Positions 1 to 10,520 of a stretch of DNA of 64,000 nt are shown here, piece after piece. The stretch is from Axinella damicornis. Lineage: Eukaryota; Porifera; Demospongiae; Axinellida; Axinellidae. Location: positions 10,017,533 to 10,081,532 of the forward strand of contig OZ007507.1 in assembly GCA_963931865.1 (NCBI GenBank), given 5' to 3'. The notes below the pieces were generated by a model, which saw only the letters and a program-made list of their open reading frames with translations, was not told the origin of the DNA and did not search any database. The translations under genes and the position numbers were made by a program. Every line of letters starts with the position of its first letter. The stretch's first letter is position 1.

Positions 1-169
1 TATGTAGCTAGTATTACAACATACTTTCTATCATCAGTTATATACTTTATCTGCCCCTAGGACCAGAGTGTATCCTGTGCCATGTGATAGCTCAGCATGA
101 TTGACAGGTCTGGCTACCTAGGCCTCCAGCTGTTGTATTGTACACTCGTACGTGCATTAAAAGGAGATG

Positions 170-315
170 TTCAAAAAAAAGGGAGGGAGGGGGGAGGAAG
201 GGGGAGGGAGGGAAAGGGAGTGGGGGTAGGAGGGAGAGAAGGAAGGAGAGGGGAAGGAGAGGGAGGGCAGAGAGGGGAGGTGAAGAGAAAAGGAAGGAGG
301 GAGAGACAGGGGCAC
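170..315. repeat. Purine-rich (GGGA)n-like low-complexity tract
   Basis: The plus strand is almost pure G and A here, with GGGA/GGAAG repeats. Open frames across it encode only Gly/Arg/Glu runs and are artefacts of the repeat. The first 170 bases and 316-680 show no feature I can support. Confidence 0.9.
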
Positions 316-684
316 AATGGCACAATAAGATTAAGACGTCATTGTATCCCAGGGTTATGTTTCGGGGAATGGGTATTATGGGAGCATGTCCACTTCGGGG
401 TATCACAAATTAATCTGATCAGCTTTCAGAACAAATTAAAGCTTGAAATCTGAAGTGGGGAGGGTATGCTTCCAGGAAGTATAAAGCCCCCTCCTCACTC
501 CAAACTGATGCATGTACCTCCCACCCCAATCACCTGAAGCAGAATGGCTTTCCAGCTGTCTCGTCCCTCTCCACTGAAGTAGCATCTTCCAGTTTTATTA
601 TTCTCAGAGGCTCAACCTCACCTCTGGCAGTGTAGTACTTCAGTTCATTATGATACAGAACAAACCATCTCCGTTTCCAGTTCT

Positions 685-835
685 AGGGAGGAAGGGGGAG
701 GAGGAGGACGAGGAGGAGGAGGAGGAGGAGGAGGAGGAGGAGGAGGGGAAGGAGGGCAAGGGAGGAGGAAGGGGAGGAGGAGGAGGAGGAGGAGGAGGAG
801 GAGGAAGAAGAGGAGGAGGGAGGAAGAGGGTAGGA
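685..835. repeat. (GGA)n trinucleotide microsatellite
   Basis: A long run of GGA with a few interruptions. It translates as poly-Glu, poly-Gly or poly-Ser/Pro depending on frame and strand, so the apparent ORFs are not genes. Confidence 0.92.
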
Positions 836-1126
836 AGATTTCGTTCATATGCAGGGCAGCCAATAAAAATGTGGAGAAGCGCTACCAAGTGAAAATACAC
901 ACTGTTCAGGTGGTTCATACTTGTGGCTAGGCTGTTAGGCTCTGTGATGAGAGCAACTACGTATACCTTTCTGTGGAAGCCCAGCTTGGTTAGGTAGCCT
1001 TCCTTGGAGTTGATCTGAAAGTGAAAATGAAAGCAGGAAATGCCAACTCATGTTCACAGTGTAATCAGAATAGTAGAACGAACTGTGATAGTGTAATCAG
1101 CACCTCAACCTTGGAGAGTATAAGCC

Positions 1127-1493
1127 TAGCTCGTCCCCAGGCCCTACCCAGCACTTCCAGTACGCCAAAGCGGGGGAGGGTCTGGTATATTTCCTCACAT
1201 GAGTCACATTAGGATGATAGAAAGGTTTGATTGGATGTGGGCTCAGAACAGCAAGAATAACTAAGGTACGAGGTAATTTGCCACACGTATCTAGCTAGTG
1301 GGGGGCGACTGTCATACACACCAGCATTGAACCAGTACATGTAGTTGGTTGAGTAGTACGTGAAACTTCACTTTTCACTCTGAAAAGGTTTGCCATTTGT
1401 CGATTACATCATGCTCACGTGAGGAAAGATACCAGGCCCTATCCTGCTTTCCACACTGCAAGCGACAAAAGCTGCTGGGAACGGTTACTGTAC
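1127..1493. mobile_element. Degenerate long copy of the TAGCCTCG foldback (MITE-like) family
   Basis: It begins TAGCTCGTCCCCAGGCC and ends in a decayed inverted version (CTGCTGGGAACGG). The interior, from the TATATTTCCTCACATG motif to the CACGTGAGGAAAGATACC motif, closely matches the interior of 43750-44123. The two are therefore copies of one roughly 370-bp non-autonomous element. No target-site duplication is recognisable at this older copy. Confidence 0.65.
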
Positions 1494-1499
1494 AGCCCA

Positions 1500-1571
1500 G
1501 TCCCTCCCCCCCTCCCTCCTTCCAGGGAGGGAAGGAGGGAGGGGGAGGGAGGGAGGGAGGGAAGGAGGGAA

Positions 1572-1608
<37 letters not shown>

Positions 1609-1625
1609 AGGAGGGAGGGAGGGAA
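1500..1625. repeat. C/T to G/A low-complexity tract with about 36-nt poly-G
   Basis: GGGA repeats surround an uninterrupted G run at about 1572-1607. The length of such a homopolymer is unreliable in any assembly. Confidence 0.9.
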
Positions 1626-1692
1626 GTAGCTATATGAATATACCACTAGCTAATAGGTAAGCGGAAGCATTCTGTATAAAACAGGAGGAAAT

Positions 1693-1807
1693 TAGTCTCG
1701 TTCCCAGACCCAAACAACCCCAGTGAAGATCTCTTGCAGTATCTCCTTCCCTGCAAGATACTGCAAGTGATCTTCGCTGGGGTTGTTTGGGTCTGGGAAC
1801 GAGACTA
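1693..1807. mobile_element. Foldback element, TAGTCTCG-terminus variant
   Basis: The sequence starts TAGTCTCGTTCCCAGACC and ends with the exact inverse complement. Both arms continue into a long hairpin (CAAACAACCCCAG...CTGGGGTTGTTTG). It is the same architecture as the TAGCCTCG family, with coordinated changes in both arms. Confidence 0.85.
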
Positions 1808-1888
1808 GGAGGAAATGGAGAACGCAAGGCACTTACACAGTAAATACCTTTCAGAATAGGAACTTGGATGAAAGCTCTTGGGGTCAAC

Positions 1889-2760
1889 CAGTGGCGTAGC
1901 CAAAACTGGAGAATTTGTAGGGCACTACAGGAGCACGCTGCTGAAGGTAGCGAAAAAAATTTCGCCTTCATTTTCAGTTATCAGGATGGGCTCTCGTGGC
2001 ACCTCTGTGCTTTGTACTACAAGTTCCAGATGTGATGCTGCAGAGAGACGTTATCTGGTGAAGGCTGGTCACCGTATCGACAGCACGTCTGTCAACAGGT
2101 CAGTGCCTTCTAGTCACGGTAGATCTGGCACCGGGCACCGTAGCAATTTACCCGGTATGTCTGCAGTAAGCGTGTGAATTGGGTCTGGGGGCCTGCCCCC
2201 CAGAAGTTGACACTGCAATCTTGGGATGCAACTTACCACCAAACCTGTAGTCAGTGTGTCTCACTGTCTCAACGCCCTCAAGTGCTGTTCGGGGAAGTGC
2301 GACTCAGCCATGACTCCACATGGCTGCTTACTACGCTGACAGCTGCTGGGGTCTCAGGACTGACTTGGTCATTTTACTACTACCTAGCTGCTACTGGCAG
2401 GGCGGGCATTTTGACTGTCAGGCAGGGCCTGTGCCCTGCTAGGCCTTGCCGTAGATACACTACTGAGGTCAACCTTTGATGGTGTCAGTGTGAAGTGTCA
2501 GCTCATCAATCCATGATCCATGCAACAGTGTAGCTACAAAGTCCCCAATGCTGGTGAGGGATAGGACTTCAAGGGGTGGTGTAGCCTCGGTCCCAGGCTC
2601 TCGACCCCACACCTTCTAGCTATGCTATAACCACACTGAGTGTAAACTACTGGGCATCCACCACATTAATGTCTAAACCTCAAGTAGTGGGTAGAATACC
2701 TCCACAAGCTTACTATGCTATGCATGACTTCAAATAATTGCCGAGCGCCTTAGCGCGAGG
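1889..2760. other. Non-coding stretch with a CAGTGGCGTAGCC transposon-like end
   Basis: CAGTGGCGTAGCC at 1889 resembles the CAGTGGCGGA end of the elements at 50676 and 57339. No matching right end was found. The open frames at 1878-2479 have no recognisable domain or splice structure and I do not call them genes. Confidence 0.35.
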
Positions 2761-2793
2761 CAACTAATCGTGCAGCGTAGTCACATCGCGTCT

Positions 2794-2794
2794 G

Positions 2795-2884
<90 letters not shown>
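2794..2884. repeat. (TA)n microsatellite
   Basis: Alternating TA with occasional TG or CA interruptions over about 90 bp. From here to the LINE end at 3627 (about 740 bp, locally GC-rich, with GCGCGCG runs) I see no supportable gene. Confidence 0.93.
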
Positions 2885-2887
<3 letters not shown>

Positions 2888-3761
2888 GTCACACTTTAAT
2901 TGCGAGGGGCAGGGGGCGGTTGCATCGCTGCGGTTTCTGTGGTCCCGATAGCCACGTGTTCGTGCACGTACTGCGCGTGCGAAATGCAAAGAAGCGATCT
3001 ATACAGGGAAAAGAGACACTGCCTCAGAAGAGAGTAAGGCAAAGGAGAGAGAGTCTGACAGATTGACGAAGAAGCGATGTATACAAGGAGAGTTTAGCGG
3101 AGACAAGTAAGACAAACGTTTAGTCTAGGCCATGGTACGTACATATAGCTAGAGTGTTGACAGTGTCGAAGGGTGTAGAACCTCGCTAACGTCTTCGTAT
3201 TCTTCCTGGCAACGCTTAGCCATCTTCAACCTCAATCAGCAACTTCGCACAACTTCGAACAACTAAACTTCGCACGCTGAACTGACTTTCGCACCTTCGT
3301 TTTCTTCCACAGGAAACCACGCCTACTATACTATTACAGATTGTGAGCGTGCGCGCGCGAGGCACAGACACTGCGCATGCGTATTCCTAGTCTAAGTCAC
3401 TACACTCGACTCTGTCTAGTCTATTTGCAACAGTTCTACACGTAATGGCGGAATACTGACCTCACCCTCATTCCAAAGCTTCAGAAGGAGCATGCCAATA
3501 TCACAGAATAGCCTGTCGCCTTTTCACTACAGCAAGTCCGCTAGCCTACCACAGTACTACTACCAATCTCGCAGCCGTGACCTTTGAACCGCGGAGGCGC
3601 GCGCAACCGGAAGCGGGTTTAAATACTTTTTTTTTTTTTTTTTTTTGATTGATGAATTTTAATGACTTGTAGAGGCCCAAGGTGGCCCATCAGTCAGTAG
3701 CTACATATATATATAGAAAATGACAGACAAGTATAAGGACTAAGTGACAAAAATGAAGGAT

Positions 3762-6700
3762 TTATATGCCGGTAAAACACATTCTGCACGAAAAGCATTC
3801 TGATATAAACCAAGCTAGCTTCCTAATAATGTTGGTGTTGGTGGTGGTGAACATAAATAACATCTTCTCTTGTTCTGATAATTCTAGAAAAGCAGGGTTG
3901 TCTTTTGAAGCAGCTTTGTACAAAATATCTCTGTAGCCCTGTGTGATTCTGCAGCCTGTTATAAAATGTTTCTCGTCGTCCACCATTCCACTGTTACAGT
4001 ATAGACATATTCGTTGCTCTGCTGGAATTTGAGGTCTTTTATATCTCCCAGTTTCTATCCTTAGGTTGTGGCAGCTCACTCTCAGTCTACACATAGCAAT
4101 TCGATGTCTTCTATTTGTCACCACAGACAAGTAATCCTCCCATCCAAATTTGAATTTGAAAGTTCGATAGGTGCGCAGCTTGTTTCCCCCAACTGTCCTT
4201 TCATCATTCCAAAGATCGGCATACCATTTACACACAAATGTATCTTCCATTTTCTTTTGGATAAGGTGCAGAGAGCTCCCTATGTCCACAACCCCATAGG
4301 TCTGTAGCAGACGCCGTACACCACTGGCCCAGGATGTTTGCAATTGCTTGGATGCTGTTAGGGCTTCCTTTACCAAGCTAGGCACTTCTCCATGCAATCT
4401 ATTCCAGAACTTCATGACACGATACTGTGTTCTAATCCAGAGTGGGAGTCGTCCAGTCTCTCCATACACTGCATTGTTTGTTGCCGTGAAAGGCAGCCCC
4501 AGCATTTTCTTACAATATTTGAGCACTGTCCTTTCCATTATAAGGAATTCTCTCAGACCCCAGATTTCACTTCCATATTCCAATACCGGTTGCACCAGTG
4601 CAGTAAACAGTGAGCGTAGAGTGTCACACGAAAACCCTCCACATTCCCTAGACATAACAAATATCATACTCATAACTTTCAATGCACTCTTGCTCAACGC
4701 CTCAGTAGCTTCATTGAACATTCCATTCTGGTGAAAGATGATTCCCAAGTACCGATATGATGTAACTTGTTCTAGAGGGTTGTCATTGTAGTACCAGGTC
4801 TCAGATGTTTTCCCTACTTGTCCAAATACTAGAATCTTTGTTTTCTTCATGTTAACTGTAAGTTCCCATTTCTCACAGTACATGTGGAGCACATTCAATG
4901 CAGACTGTAGTTTCTCTGGGGTATCGGCCAGTAGAGCCAGGTCGTCTGCAAACATTAATCCTGGTACCTGTCTGCTTTCAAGCCTTGGACCATGGTCCTG
5001 CTGGTGCAATTCTCTCATCAAATCAGCTGTGTATAACGTAAACAGGATTGGGCTTAGGGGGCAGCCTTGTCTAACTCCTTTATTACATGTGAAGGCCTCC
5101 GTAGTTCCATGACTTAGCAGCACCCGTGCATCTGCTTTCGAGTATGCATCTCTAAGGAAGAGCAGTACTTTAGTACTCATTCCTAGGGAGTGCAGTTTCT
5201 TCCACAATAGATTGTGAGCCACTGAATCAAATGCCTTTTGGAAGTCTACAAAGCAACAATATAACTTCCTCTTTTTACCTTTATAGTTTTCCATCAGAGT
5301 ATTCATGATGAACATTGCATCTGTTGTTCGCCTTCCAGCTCGAAAGCCAAATTGTTCTTCTGGGAGGATTCCTAAATCCTCAGCCCATGTGCTGATCCTT
5401 GTCGCTAGTACAGTGAAGAGAATCTTTGACATTACAGGCAATAATGTTATTCCCCTGTAGTTATTTGCATCTCTGTGATCTCCCGACTTAGGCACTGGAA
5501 CAATTGCCCCCTTGCACCATTGGAGTGGGATGCTGCCATGATCTAGACACTTATTCCACAGTTCCACCAGCACTGTCAAGCATTGTAGGGGCAGAGATTT
5601 GTATACCTCAATCACCATACCATCCAGACCTGGTGCCTTACCAGATTTCAGATGACAAATTGCTTCTACTACTTCCTCCACAGATATAGGACAGTCTAGA
5701 CTGTTTACAAGCACCTCTGGTAAGGGATTGTTGTCCTCCGCTGTCTGCTGTACTTCATGTAAACTCTTAAAATGCTCATACCATTCAGAACTAGGAATTT
5801 GACGTGCTAAATCTGCTCTCCTTTTGCATCTTTTTTGGTTTATTCTCCTCCAAAACTCCTTGCTGTTGGTTCTACTCAATACTGAGAGCATGGCATTTAG
5901 AGTGTCAGTATCTTCACGTTTCTTCCTTCTTGTGATCTTTTTGAATTGCCTCCTCTCCTCAAAAAAGTTCTTTTTTAAAACTGGGTTACTCATATCATTC
6001 TTCCAAGCTTTCAGTGCATCATTGGTAATACGCTTTTGTTGCTTGCACTCATCATCAAACCATTTATTTGCAGGCCTTCTACCTCGTCGATGGATACCCT
6101 CTGTGCGCCTCTGCAGTACACCAGTATCTATTCCAACTTTTATCAAAAACTCTTCGACTGCACTGGCACCCTCCTGTACGTCCTGGTTTCTCACCATATC
6201 TTGCATCTGTGCTATCATGGTTGGCTTGCTGAGCTCTGAGGCCATAGATTCCATTCTGAGTGTATTCAATCTAAACCTGCAACGGTTTGAGGTCTCCTCC
6301 GCTGTTACATTTCCAGATTGGCATTGGGATTCAGTTGTTATGTTGCATTGTATTGTGTAATGTAATGGGCAGTGGTCTGAGAAAGGCAGGAGGTCTTGAA
6401 CTTCAAAGGATAGTATGCTGTCTAACATAGCACGTTCTGCAAGTACATAATCCACTACACTGTTCCCACTATTGGACATGTACGTGAAGTTACCAACTCC
6501 TTTGTCTCTTCCCAACCTTCCATTCACAAGCCTCAACCCAGTTGCTATGCAAGCATCTATAAGCATTTGTCCACAAGCGTTTATTGTACAATCCATTGAT
6601 GCACGAGGCATACTTGACATATTTACATCCACAGAGTAGCCTTCTGGTAAAGGGACATGGTCAATTGTATCCATTGTTATCCAGTCTTGTTGATTTCCTG

Positions 6701-7286
6701 TACGCGCATTCAGATCACCCATCACAATGACCTTCCCATTGAGTTGCATATATGATATCTCACTCTGGAGGGCTCCCCACATTTTCTGTGTTTGTAATGG
6801 CCTGCTTGAACCCAATGGTGGAATATACCACACACCCAAGTATATATCCTCTTCCAATCCAAAAAAGATCTTATCCAGTCGGAACCATACTCGGTCTTCC
6901 AGTTGTTCCAGGTTGCCATCACAAACAATTTGTACTCCTCGTGCTATTTCCTTTCTGATGTACACCACAATACCACCAGATCCTCGTCTTGCTTTACGGC
7001 TGAGTGATTCCCGATTCAAGCAATGTACTTCAAAACCATCAAGTGATAGGTTGTACATGTTCCCCGGCTTCAACCAAGTCTCTAATAAGGCAACAAAATC
7101 CAATTGTTGTATACACGATTGAATATCTATCAACTTATCTACAGTTAAGCCATTTATATTCCAGGTACAAAAGGACACAGATGAACATGTACTGGGGCAT
7201 GGTACAAAACCAGATACAAATGAGGAGTCTGACACAAAAGTAGGGCTAGGTACAAAAGCATGACTACGTTCAGTATTACAGTTCAC
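3762..7286 (-). CDS. LINE ORF2: endonuclease / reverse transcriptase polyprotein (1174 aa)
   Basis: It makes the enzyme that nicks the target and copies the LINE RNA into DNA. The N-terminal ~300 residues are an apurinic-type endonuclease/exonuclease/phosphatase domain with SFCTWNINGL, LLETW, GDLNARTG and the terminal SDH motif (FSDHCPL). The centre (about residues 560-840) is a reverse transcriptase with FVDFQKAFDSV, GVRQGCPLSPILF and the catalytic FADDLALLA. The C-terminal part has a Cys/His cluster (CLYCN...H..GC) typical of LINE tails. Its length of 1174 aa is within the usual range for a full ORF2. No stop or frameshift interrupts it. I cannot assign the LINE clade by eye. Confidence 0.95.
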   Translation of the reverse strand: MNCNTERSHAFVPSPTFVSDSSFVSGFVPCPSTCSSVSFCTWNINGLTVDKLIDIQSCIQQLDFVALLETWLKPGNMYNLSLDGFEVHCLNRESLSRKARRGSGGIVVYIRKEIARGVQIVCDGNLEQLEDRVWFRLDKIFFGLEEDIYLGVWYIPPLGSSRPLQTQKMWGALQSEISYMQLNGKVIVMGDLNARTGNQQDWITMDTIDHVPLPEGYSVDVNMSSMPRASMDCTINACGQMLIDACIATGLRLVNGRLGRDKGVGNFTYMSNSGNSVVDYVLAERAMLDSILSFEVQDLLPFSDHCPLHYTIQCNITTESQCQSGNVTAEETSNRCRFRLNTLRMESMASELSKPTMIAQMQDMVRNQDVQEGASAVEEFLIKVGIDTGVLQRRTEGIHRRGRRPANKWFDDECKQQKRITNDALKAWKNDMSNPVLKKNFFEERRQFKKITRRKKREDTDTLNAMLSVLSRTNSKEFWRRINQKRCKRRADLARQIPSSEWYEHFKSLHEVQQTAEDNNPLPEVLVNSLDCPISVEEVVEAICHLKSGKAPGLDGMVIEVYKSLPLQCLTVLVELWNKCLDHGSIPLQWCKGAIVPVPKSGDHRDANNYRGITLLPVMSKILFTVLATRISTWAEDLGILPEEQFGFRAGRRTTDAMFIMNTLMENYKGKKRKLYCCFVDFQKAFDSVAHNLLWKKLHSLGMSTKVLLFLRDAYSKADARVLLSHGTTEAFTCNKGVRQGCPLSPILFTLYTADLMRELHQQDHGPRLESRQVPGLMFADDLALLADTPEKLQSALNVLHMYCEKWELTVNMKKTKILVFGQVGKTSETWYYNDNPLEQVTSYRYLGIIFHQNGMFNEATEALSKSALKVMSMIFVMSRECGGFSCDTLRSLFTALVQPVLEYGSEIWGLREFLIMERTVLKYCKKMLGLPFTATNNAVYGETGRLPLWIRTQYRVMKFWNRLHGEVPSLVKEALTASKQLQTSWASGVRRLLQTYGVVDIGSSLHLIQKKMEDTFVCKWYADLWNDERTVGGNKLRTYRTFKFKFGWEDYLSVVTNRRHRIAMCRLRVSCHNLRIETGRYKRPQIPAEQRICLYCNSGMVDDEKHFITGCRITQGYRDILYKAASKDNPAFLELSEQEKMLFMFTTTNTNIIRKLAWFISECFSCRMCFTGI

Positions 7287-7316
7287 TTTAGATCTAAGGC
7301 CACCCTGGGCTACTCC

Positions 7317-7982
7317 CTATTGCTCACTTGGGTGTGAGACTGAGGTGGTGTCATGTGAGCTTGAAGGTAAGGGGTCAGTGGGAATTGCTTGCATGTCACT
7401 AGATGGTACATTCCTGGTCTGCTTGTCATTGCCTTTCCTTCTCTGATCACGTAACTCTTTTTGCTGCTTTCTCTGTTCTCTCGTTAGGTCGTGATTTAGA
7501 TAAATTTGTGTGCCTCTAAGCAATGCTTTCTTTCGCATTACCTCTTCCTTTCCTTCTGTTGTTTGAAAGCGAACCAGGATTGGTCTACCTGTGTTATTGC
7601 GCTCGTGTTTCCTTCCAAGCCTGAAGGCAGATTCTATTCTAGGTTCTTCCACTCCCATTTTTGTCTTTATCACATCAATTACTCTCTTCCTTGTGAGCTC
7701 TCTCTCATTAGTTTCCTCCAAACCTACTAGCACTGCATTCTGCCTTCTTAGCAGTCTAGCCTGTTGTTCCATAGCTCTCTGCTGATTGTTCACAGCTGCA
7801 GTCAATGAGTCTATCTGAACACTGATGGGATTGTTTCCCATTGTGGACTCATTTAGGGAGGAGGGCTCTGGAAGAATAGGGATAGGTGTTGCTTTTTCAC
7901 TTCTAATTTGTGTGACTTGCTCTTGCAACTTGTTTACTTGTGTTTGTATCTTAGCAATTTCCTCTAGGAGCAAGAGTTTCAT
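7317..7982 (-). CDS. LINE ORF1: coiled-coil, RNA-binding-like protein (221 aa)
   Basis: It lies immediately upstream of ORF2 on the same strand with about 30 bp between them. The first ~35 residues have heptad-like Leu/Ile spacing (KIQTQVNKLQEQVTQI), suggesting a coiled coil. Residues about 85-175 (AVLVGLEE..., IESAFRLGR, RPILVRFQT, KALLRGTQIYLNHDLT) resemble the RRM-like nucleic-acid-binding module of ORF1 proteins of several LINE groups. The tail is Lys/Arg/Gln-rich and then Ser/Pro-rich. By family knowledge it coats the LINE RNA. The domain call is by pattern only. Confidence 0.82.
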   Translation of the reverse strand: MKLLLLEEIAKIQTQVNKLQEQVTQIRSEKATPIPILPEPSSLNESTMGNNPISVQIDSLTAAVNNQQRAMEQQARLLRRQNAVLVGLEETNERELTRKRVIDVIKTKMGVEEPRIESAFRLGRKHERNNTGRPILVRFQTTEGKEEVMRKKALLRGTQIYLNHDLTREQRKQQKELRDQRRKGNDKQTRNVPSSDMQAIPTDPLPSSSHDTTSVSHPSEQ

Positions 7983-8030
7983 TTGCTCACATGCTTGCTA
8001 CTGAATTTGTGGCAAGTTTTGGCGGGAAGT

Positions 8031-8640
8031 CGGGATGGCACACTCGCTAAGCACTTGCTTTGCAGCCTGGGGGTTGAGTGTTCGTCTCCCCAATAACCGA
8101 GTACGAGTCTGGGCCACTCCGTACACACCGGTTCCTGACTTCCCCGCCTAGCAGCCGGAGTACGCCGGTTCCCATCTGACCACCGAAGCTAAAGAAAGGT
8201 GTTCTGGTTGAAAGCAGGTTAGCCTCCTGTGATTCCAGTCACCGACGCCTATCCAGCGCTCCTGAGGCTTACACTTCGGTGTCTGACCTGTCACGGAGGG
8301 GTAGGTGTGTTGCTAGGTTGTATTTTTTTTCTTTTTCCCCCCCTCCTTTTTTTTTCTTTTGGTTGAGTGTTCATTCAGGGTATAGTGTAAGTATAGCTCT
8401 TTTTTTTTCTTTTCTTTTTTTGTTCTTTTGGGTGTGTTCAATCGGGGCTGCTAGACTATATAGGCTTATTCTTTTATTTTTCTTTTCTTTTTTCCCCCCT
8501 TTCTTTTTTTCTTTTGGGTGTGTTCATTCAGGGCTGCTACAAGTATTCTCCCTTCAGCTGTTCGTCTATATACATTGCAATATTGTTTCCATTCACATGA
8601 CTTATAGTTATTGACACATGCATATCCCCGCCCCCACTGA
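8031..8640. other. tRNA-like / T-rich tandem region upstream of the LINE
   Basis: At about 8031-8095 the plus strand has a loose tRNA-like layout: an A-box-like TGGCACACTCG, then GGGTTGAGTGTTCGTCTCCC near the B-box position. It could be a SINE head or part of the LINE 5' region. From about 8310 to 8545 a unit of roughly 90 bp recurs three times (T-rich run, then TTTTGG..GTGTTCA.TC.GGG). The small open frame across it is Phe/Ser-rich and not credible. Confidence 0.4.
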
Positions 8641-9310
8641 TAGACAGCTGTTCACACTAGATTTTCTAGTTCATGGGATGGGCTGCGGGGCACCGTCTTC
8701 ACAAGAAACATCACATCAGTTTTCACCCCCTTTGGTGCCATCGCCTTCTGGCCAGTGAAATCCACATCACTTTTCGCCTTCTTTGGCTTCTGGCCCGTCA
8801 GATCCTTAGTCTTCTGAGTGCACACCGAAGGGAGCACGTATGCAGGAGGGGACTTCCTGTTGGGAAGCAGAACCCCTGGCTGGACTGCTGGCATCCTTGG
8901 TCCTGAAAAAGAAGCGCTCCGCTTTCTAGGAATCTTCCCGCTTGAGGATCCTTCTTGGGAGTTGACGTCAAGCTACTAGGAACAGTGACAAGGGAATTGC
9001 TCCTCTCCCTCCTGAAATGGTCCTTCACTGCAGGGGAGTCCATTGACCCTCGTCTGGAAGGTCGAGGGCTACTGCTTCGGACAGCATTGCGGGCTGTCTG
9101 AGAGACACCTGTGTTCTTCTGGCTGTTTGCAGCAGGGAAAGAAATGCCACTCTGCTTCCCTGTAAGTGTGGTTCCTGCTGATGACAAAAGTGATCAATCA
9201 TAATTTCCACATCAATGGGTTACTAAATTATGCTACATGCACTTACTAATTATAAGGGATGTTATTAGACTATGGTATGCATAATGTGCTTTGATCTCTA
9301 AGTTACGGGA
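8640..9310 (-). pseudogene. Inverted, frameshifted copy of the large N-terminal exon of the ubiquitin protease
   Basis: Read on the minus strand, about 9187-8650 encodes the same Ser/Pro-rich protein as the exon at 17002-17925 (for example AGTTLTGKQSGIS, SRRGSMDSPAVKDHF, AYVLPSVCTQKTK, SDVDFTGQKAMAPKGVKTD). Relative to that exon it lacks seven codons after KDHF. It shifts frame after TPKKDPQ and loses the reading frame after the first VPRSPS repeat. Similarity continues into intron sequence (9190-9310 against 16865-17000). It is therefore a genomic, not mRNA-derived, inverted duplication. Confidence 0.9.
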
Positions 9311-9664
9311 TACTCGTGGGCACGCCCCGTGCGAAATGTATTGGAAATGAGGCTACATTGTATGGACAGTCATGCTAGAATCAGATAAAAATCTCCACTA
9401 GCTTGATTGTAGCAGCATTAAGCACCTTTCAAAGTCCCTTGCAAGACTATGCAATTTCAACCATGCATTTCAAGATGCACAATTAATTTTCCTAGATGCA
9501 TGCGTAGAAGGTGATATGAGGATGCATCATTTGCTTGTTTGAACAAGATGACTACGTTCTGTGTAGGATAGTCATCAATCCAGTCAACACCGAGGATGAT
9601 GGCAAATTCTGCAAACCCAGCACAACTGAAGCCTTCAAGGGACACATTTAGCTCAAGTAGATAC

Positions 9665-9856
9665 GCAGGGTTTATTTCAGAAATTATCACACAAAGGGGG
9701 GCAAAGCAGAGCATAGGGAAGTTTCTTTGGGGGGGGGGGGGGGGGGGGGATTGAATAGTGTGTGGCAGTGTGCCATTCAAGGGGGTCTGGGTTTAAGGGG
9801 GACAAAATATTTTCAGCCCCCCCCCCCCCCCCCCCCCCCCCCAAAAGAAACCCTGC
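9665..9856. mobile_element. Short repeat with CAGGGTTT termini, poly-G and poly-C blocks
   Basis: It begins GCAGGGTTTATTT and ends AAAGAAACCCTGC, so the tips are inverted. It carries a G run, a conserved middle (ATTGAATAG...GGGTCTGGGTTT...GGGGACAAAA) and a C run. Two more copies share the middle: 25827-26015 and about 40075-40235 in intron 12 of gene C. Confidence 0.6.
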
Positions 9857-9931
9857 TTACACCAACCGATAAATCATTCTTCTCTGGATATTAATCTTTT
9901 TAGATGCAGATGCAAATTGCATTGCTTTACC

Positions 9932-9965
9932 TAGCCTCGTTCCAGGCCGTGTGGGAACGAGGCTA
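9932..9965. mobile_element. 34-bp minimal foldback element with 9-bp TSD
   Basis: Two inverted TAGCCTCGTTCC arms with almost no loop. The flanks are exact 9-bp direct repeats TGCTTTACC (9923-9931 and 9966-9974). The orthologous copy in the duplicated segment is at 26088-26137. Confidence 0.85.
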
Positions 9966-10520
9966 TGCTTTACCCGGCCCTACATGGCCTGTACATGGCA
10001 TGCAGGTGATGAGCTGACATACTACAAAAGGAAAAGATATGGCTCAACTCTTGTTATCAACTGCCCACCCATCATTCCACACTCCATTCAAGTTTGTTAA
10101 GACATGCAGGAACAAGCTACAGTTCTTTTGAGGTTGCTTGTCCACAGAGGATTACATCATTTCAAGTTTCAGTATATACATGTGAGCATGATGAGCAAGC
10201 TGCACGATGCATTCTCATTGGCCAATTCTGGCATCTCATTGGTGGATAAGAAATCCCCAAAGTGGATAAAATTTAATCTGAAAAGGACGTATGGACGGTA
10301 TATGGCAATAGGCAACATGAATGGGCACACGTCAAAACCCCATCTGTATATACACATGGAACTGAGAAATTCATCTTGACTATTTTAGGGTGCACCAGCC
10401 AGAGTCTTTTAAGTTAACCATGAATTAGCTCTTATACCTTGTTTACACGACACTAATAATTATACCCGATGCGGGCCATAGATAACCGAGCCGTATAGTG
10501 TTCGAAACCATGCCAGCACG

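Larger units (their letters stand above)
3627..8030 (-). mobile_element. Two-ORF non-LTR retrotransposon (LINE), apparently intact ORFs
   Basis: The element lies on the minus strand. A run of about 20 T at 3627-3646, read on the minus strand, is the poly(A) tail at the 3' end. ORF2 (3762-7286) and upstream ORF1 (7317-7982) are both uninterrupted and about 30 bp apart. The 5' limit is unclear; I place it just upstream of ORF1, but the element may extend into 8031-8300. No target-site duplication was identified. Long open frames suggest recent activity, which is an inference. Confidence 0.88.
9347..10400 (+). repeat. Segmental duplicate of the region 3' of the ubiquitin protease (copy 1)
   Basis: It matches 25424-26520 in the same orientation over about 1 kb, from GAGGCTACATTGTATGG to the CCCCATCTGTATAT motif. 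It includes the same poly-G/poly-C element (9665-9856) and the same foldback insertion. Copy 2 carries about 90 bp extra near 25590-25680. No gene is apparent; the open frames here are not conserved as frames between the copies. Confidence 0.9.

Noticed and set aside
640..918. Long Ser/Pro/Leu or Glu/Gly open frames
   Set aside because: They are translations of the GGA microsatellite with no other coding signature.
2174..2479. A 101-codon frame as a novel gene
   Set aside because: No splice sites, domain, repeat conservation or paralogue supports it, and it adjoins a transposon-like end.
8031..8100. A tRNA gene
   Set aside because: Box-like motifs exist but no cloverleaf with paired acceptor and anticodon stems can be drawn, so at most it is a tRNA-derived SINE relic.
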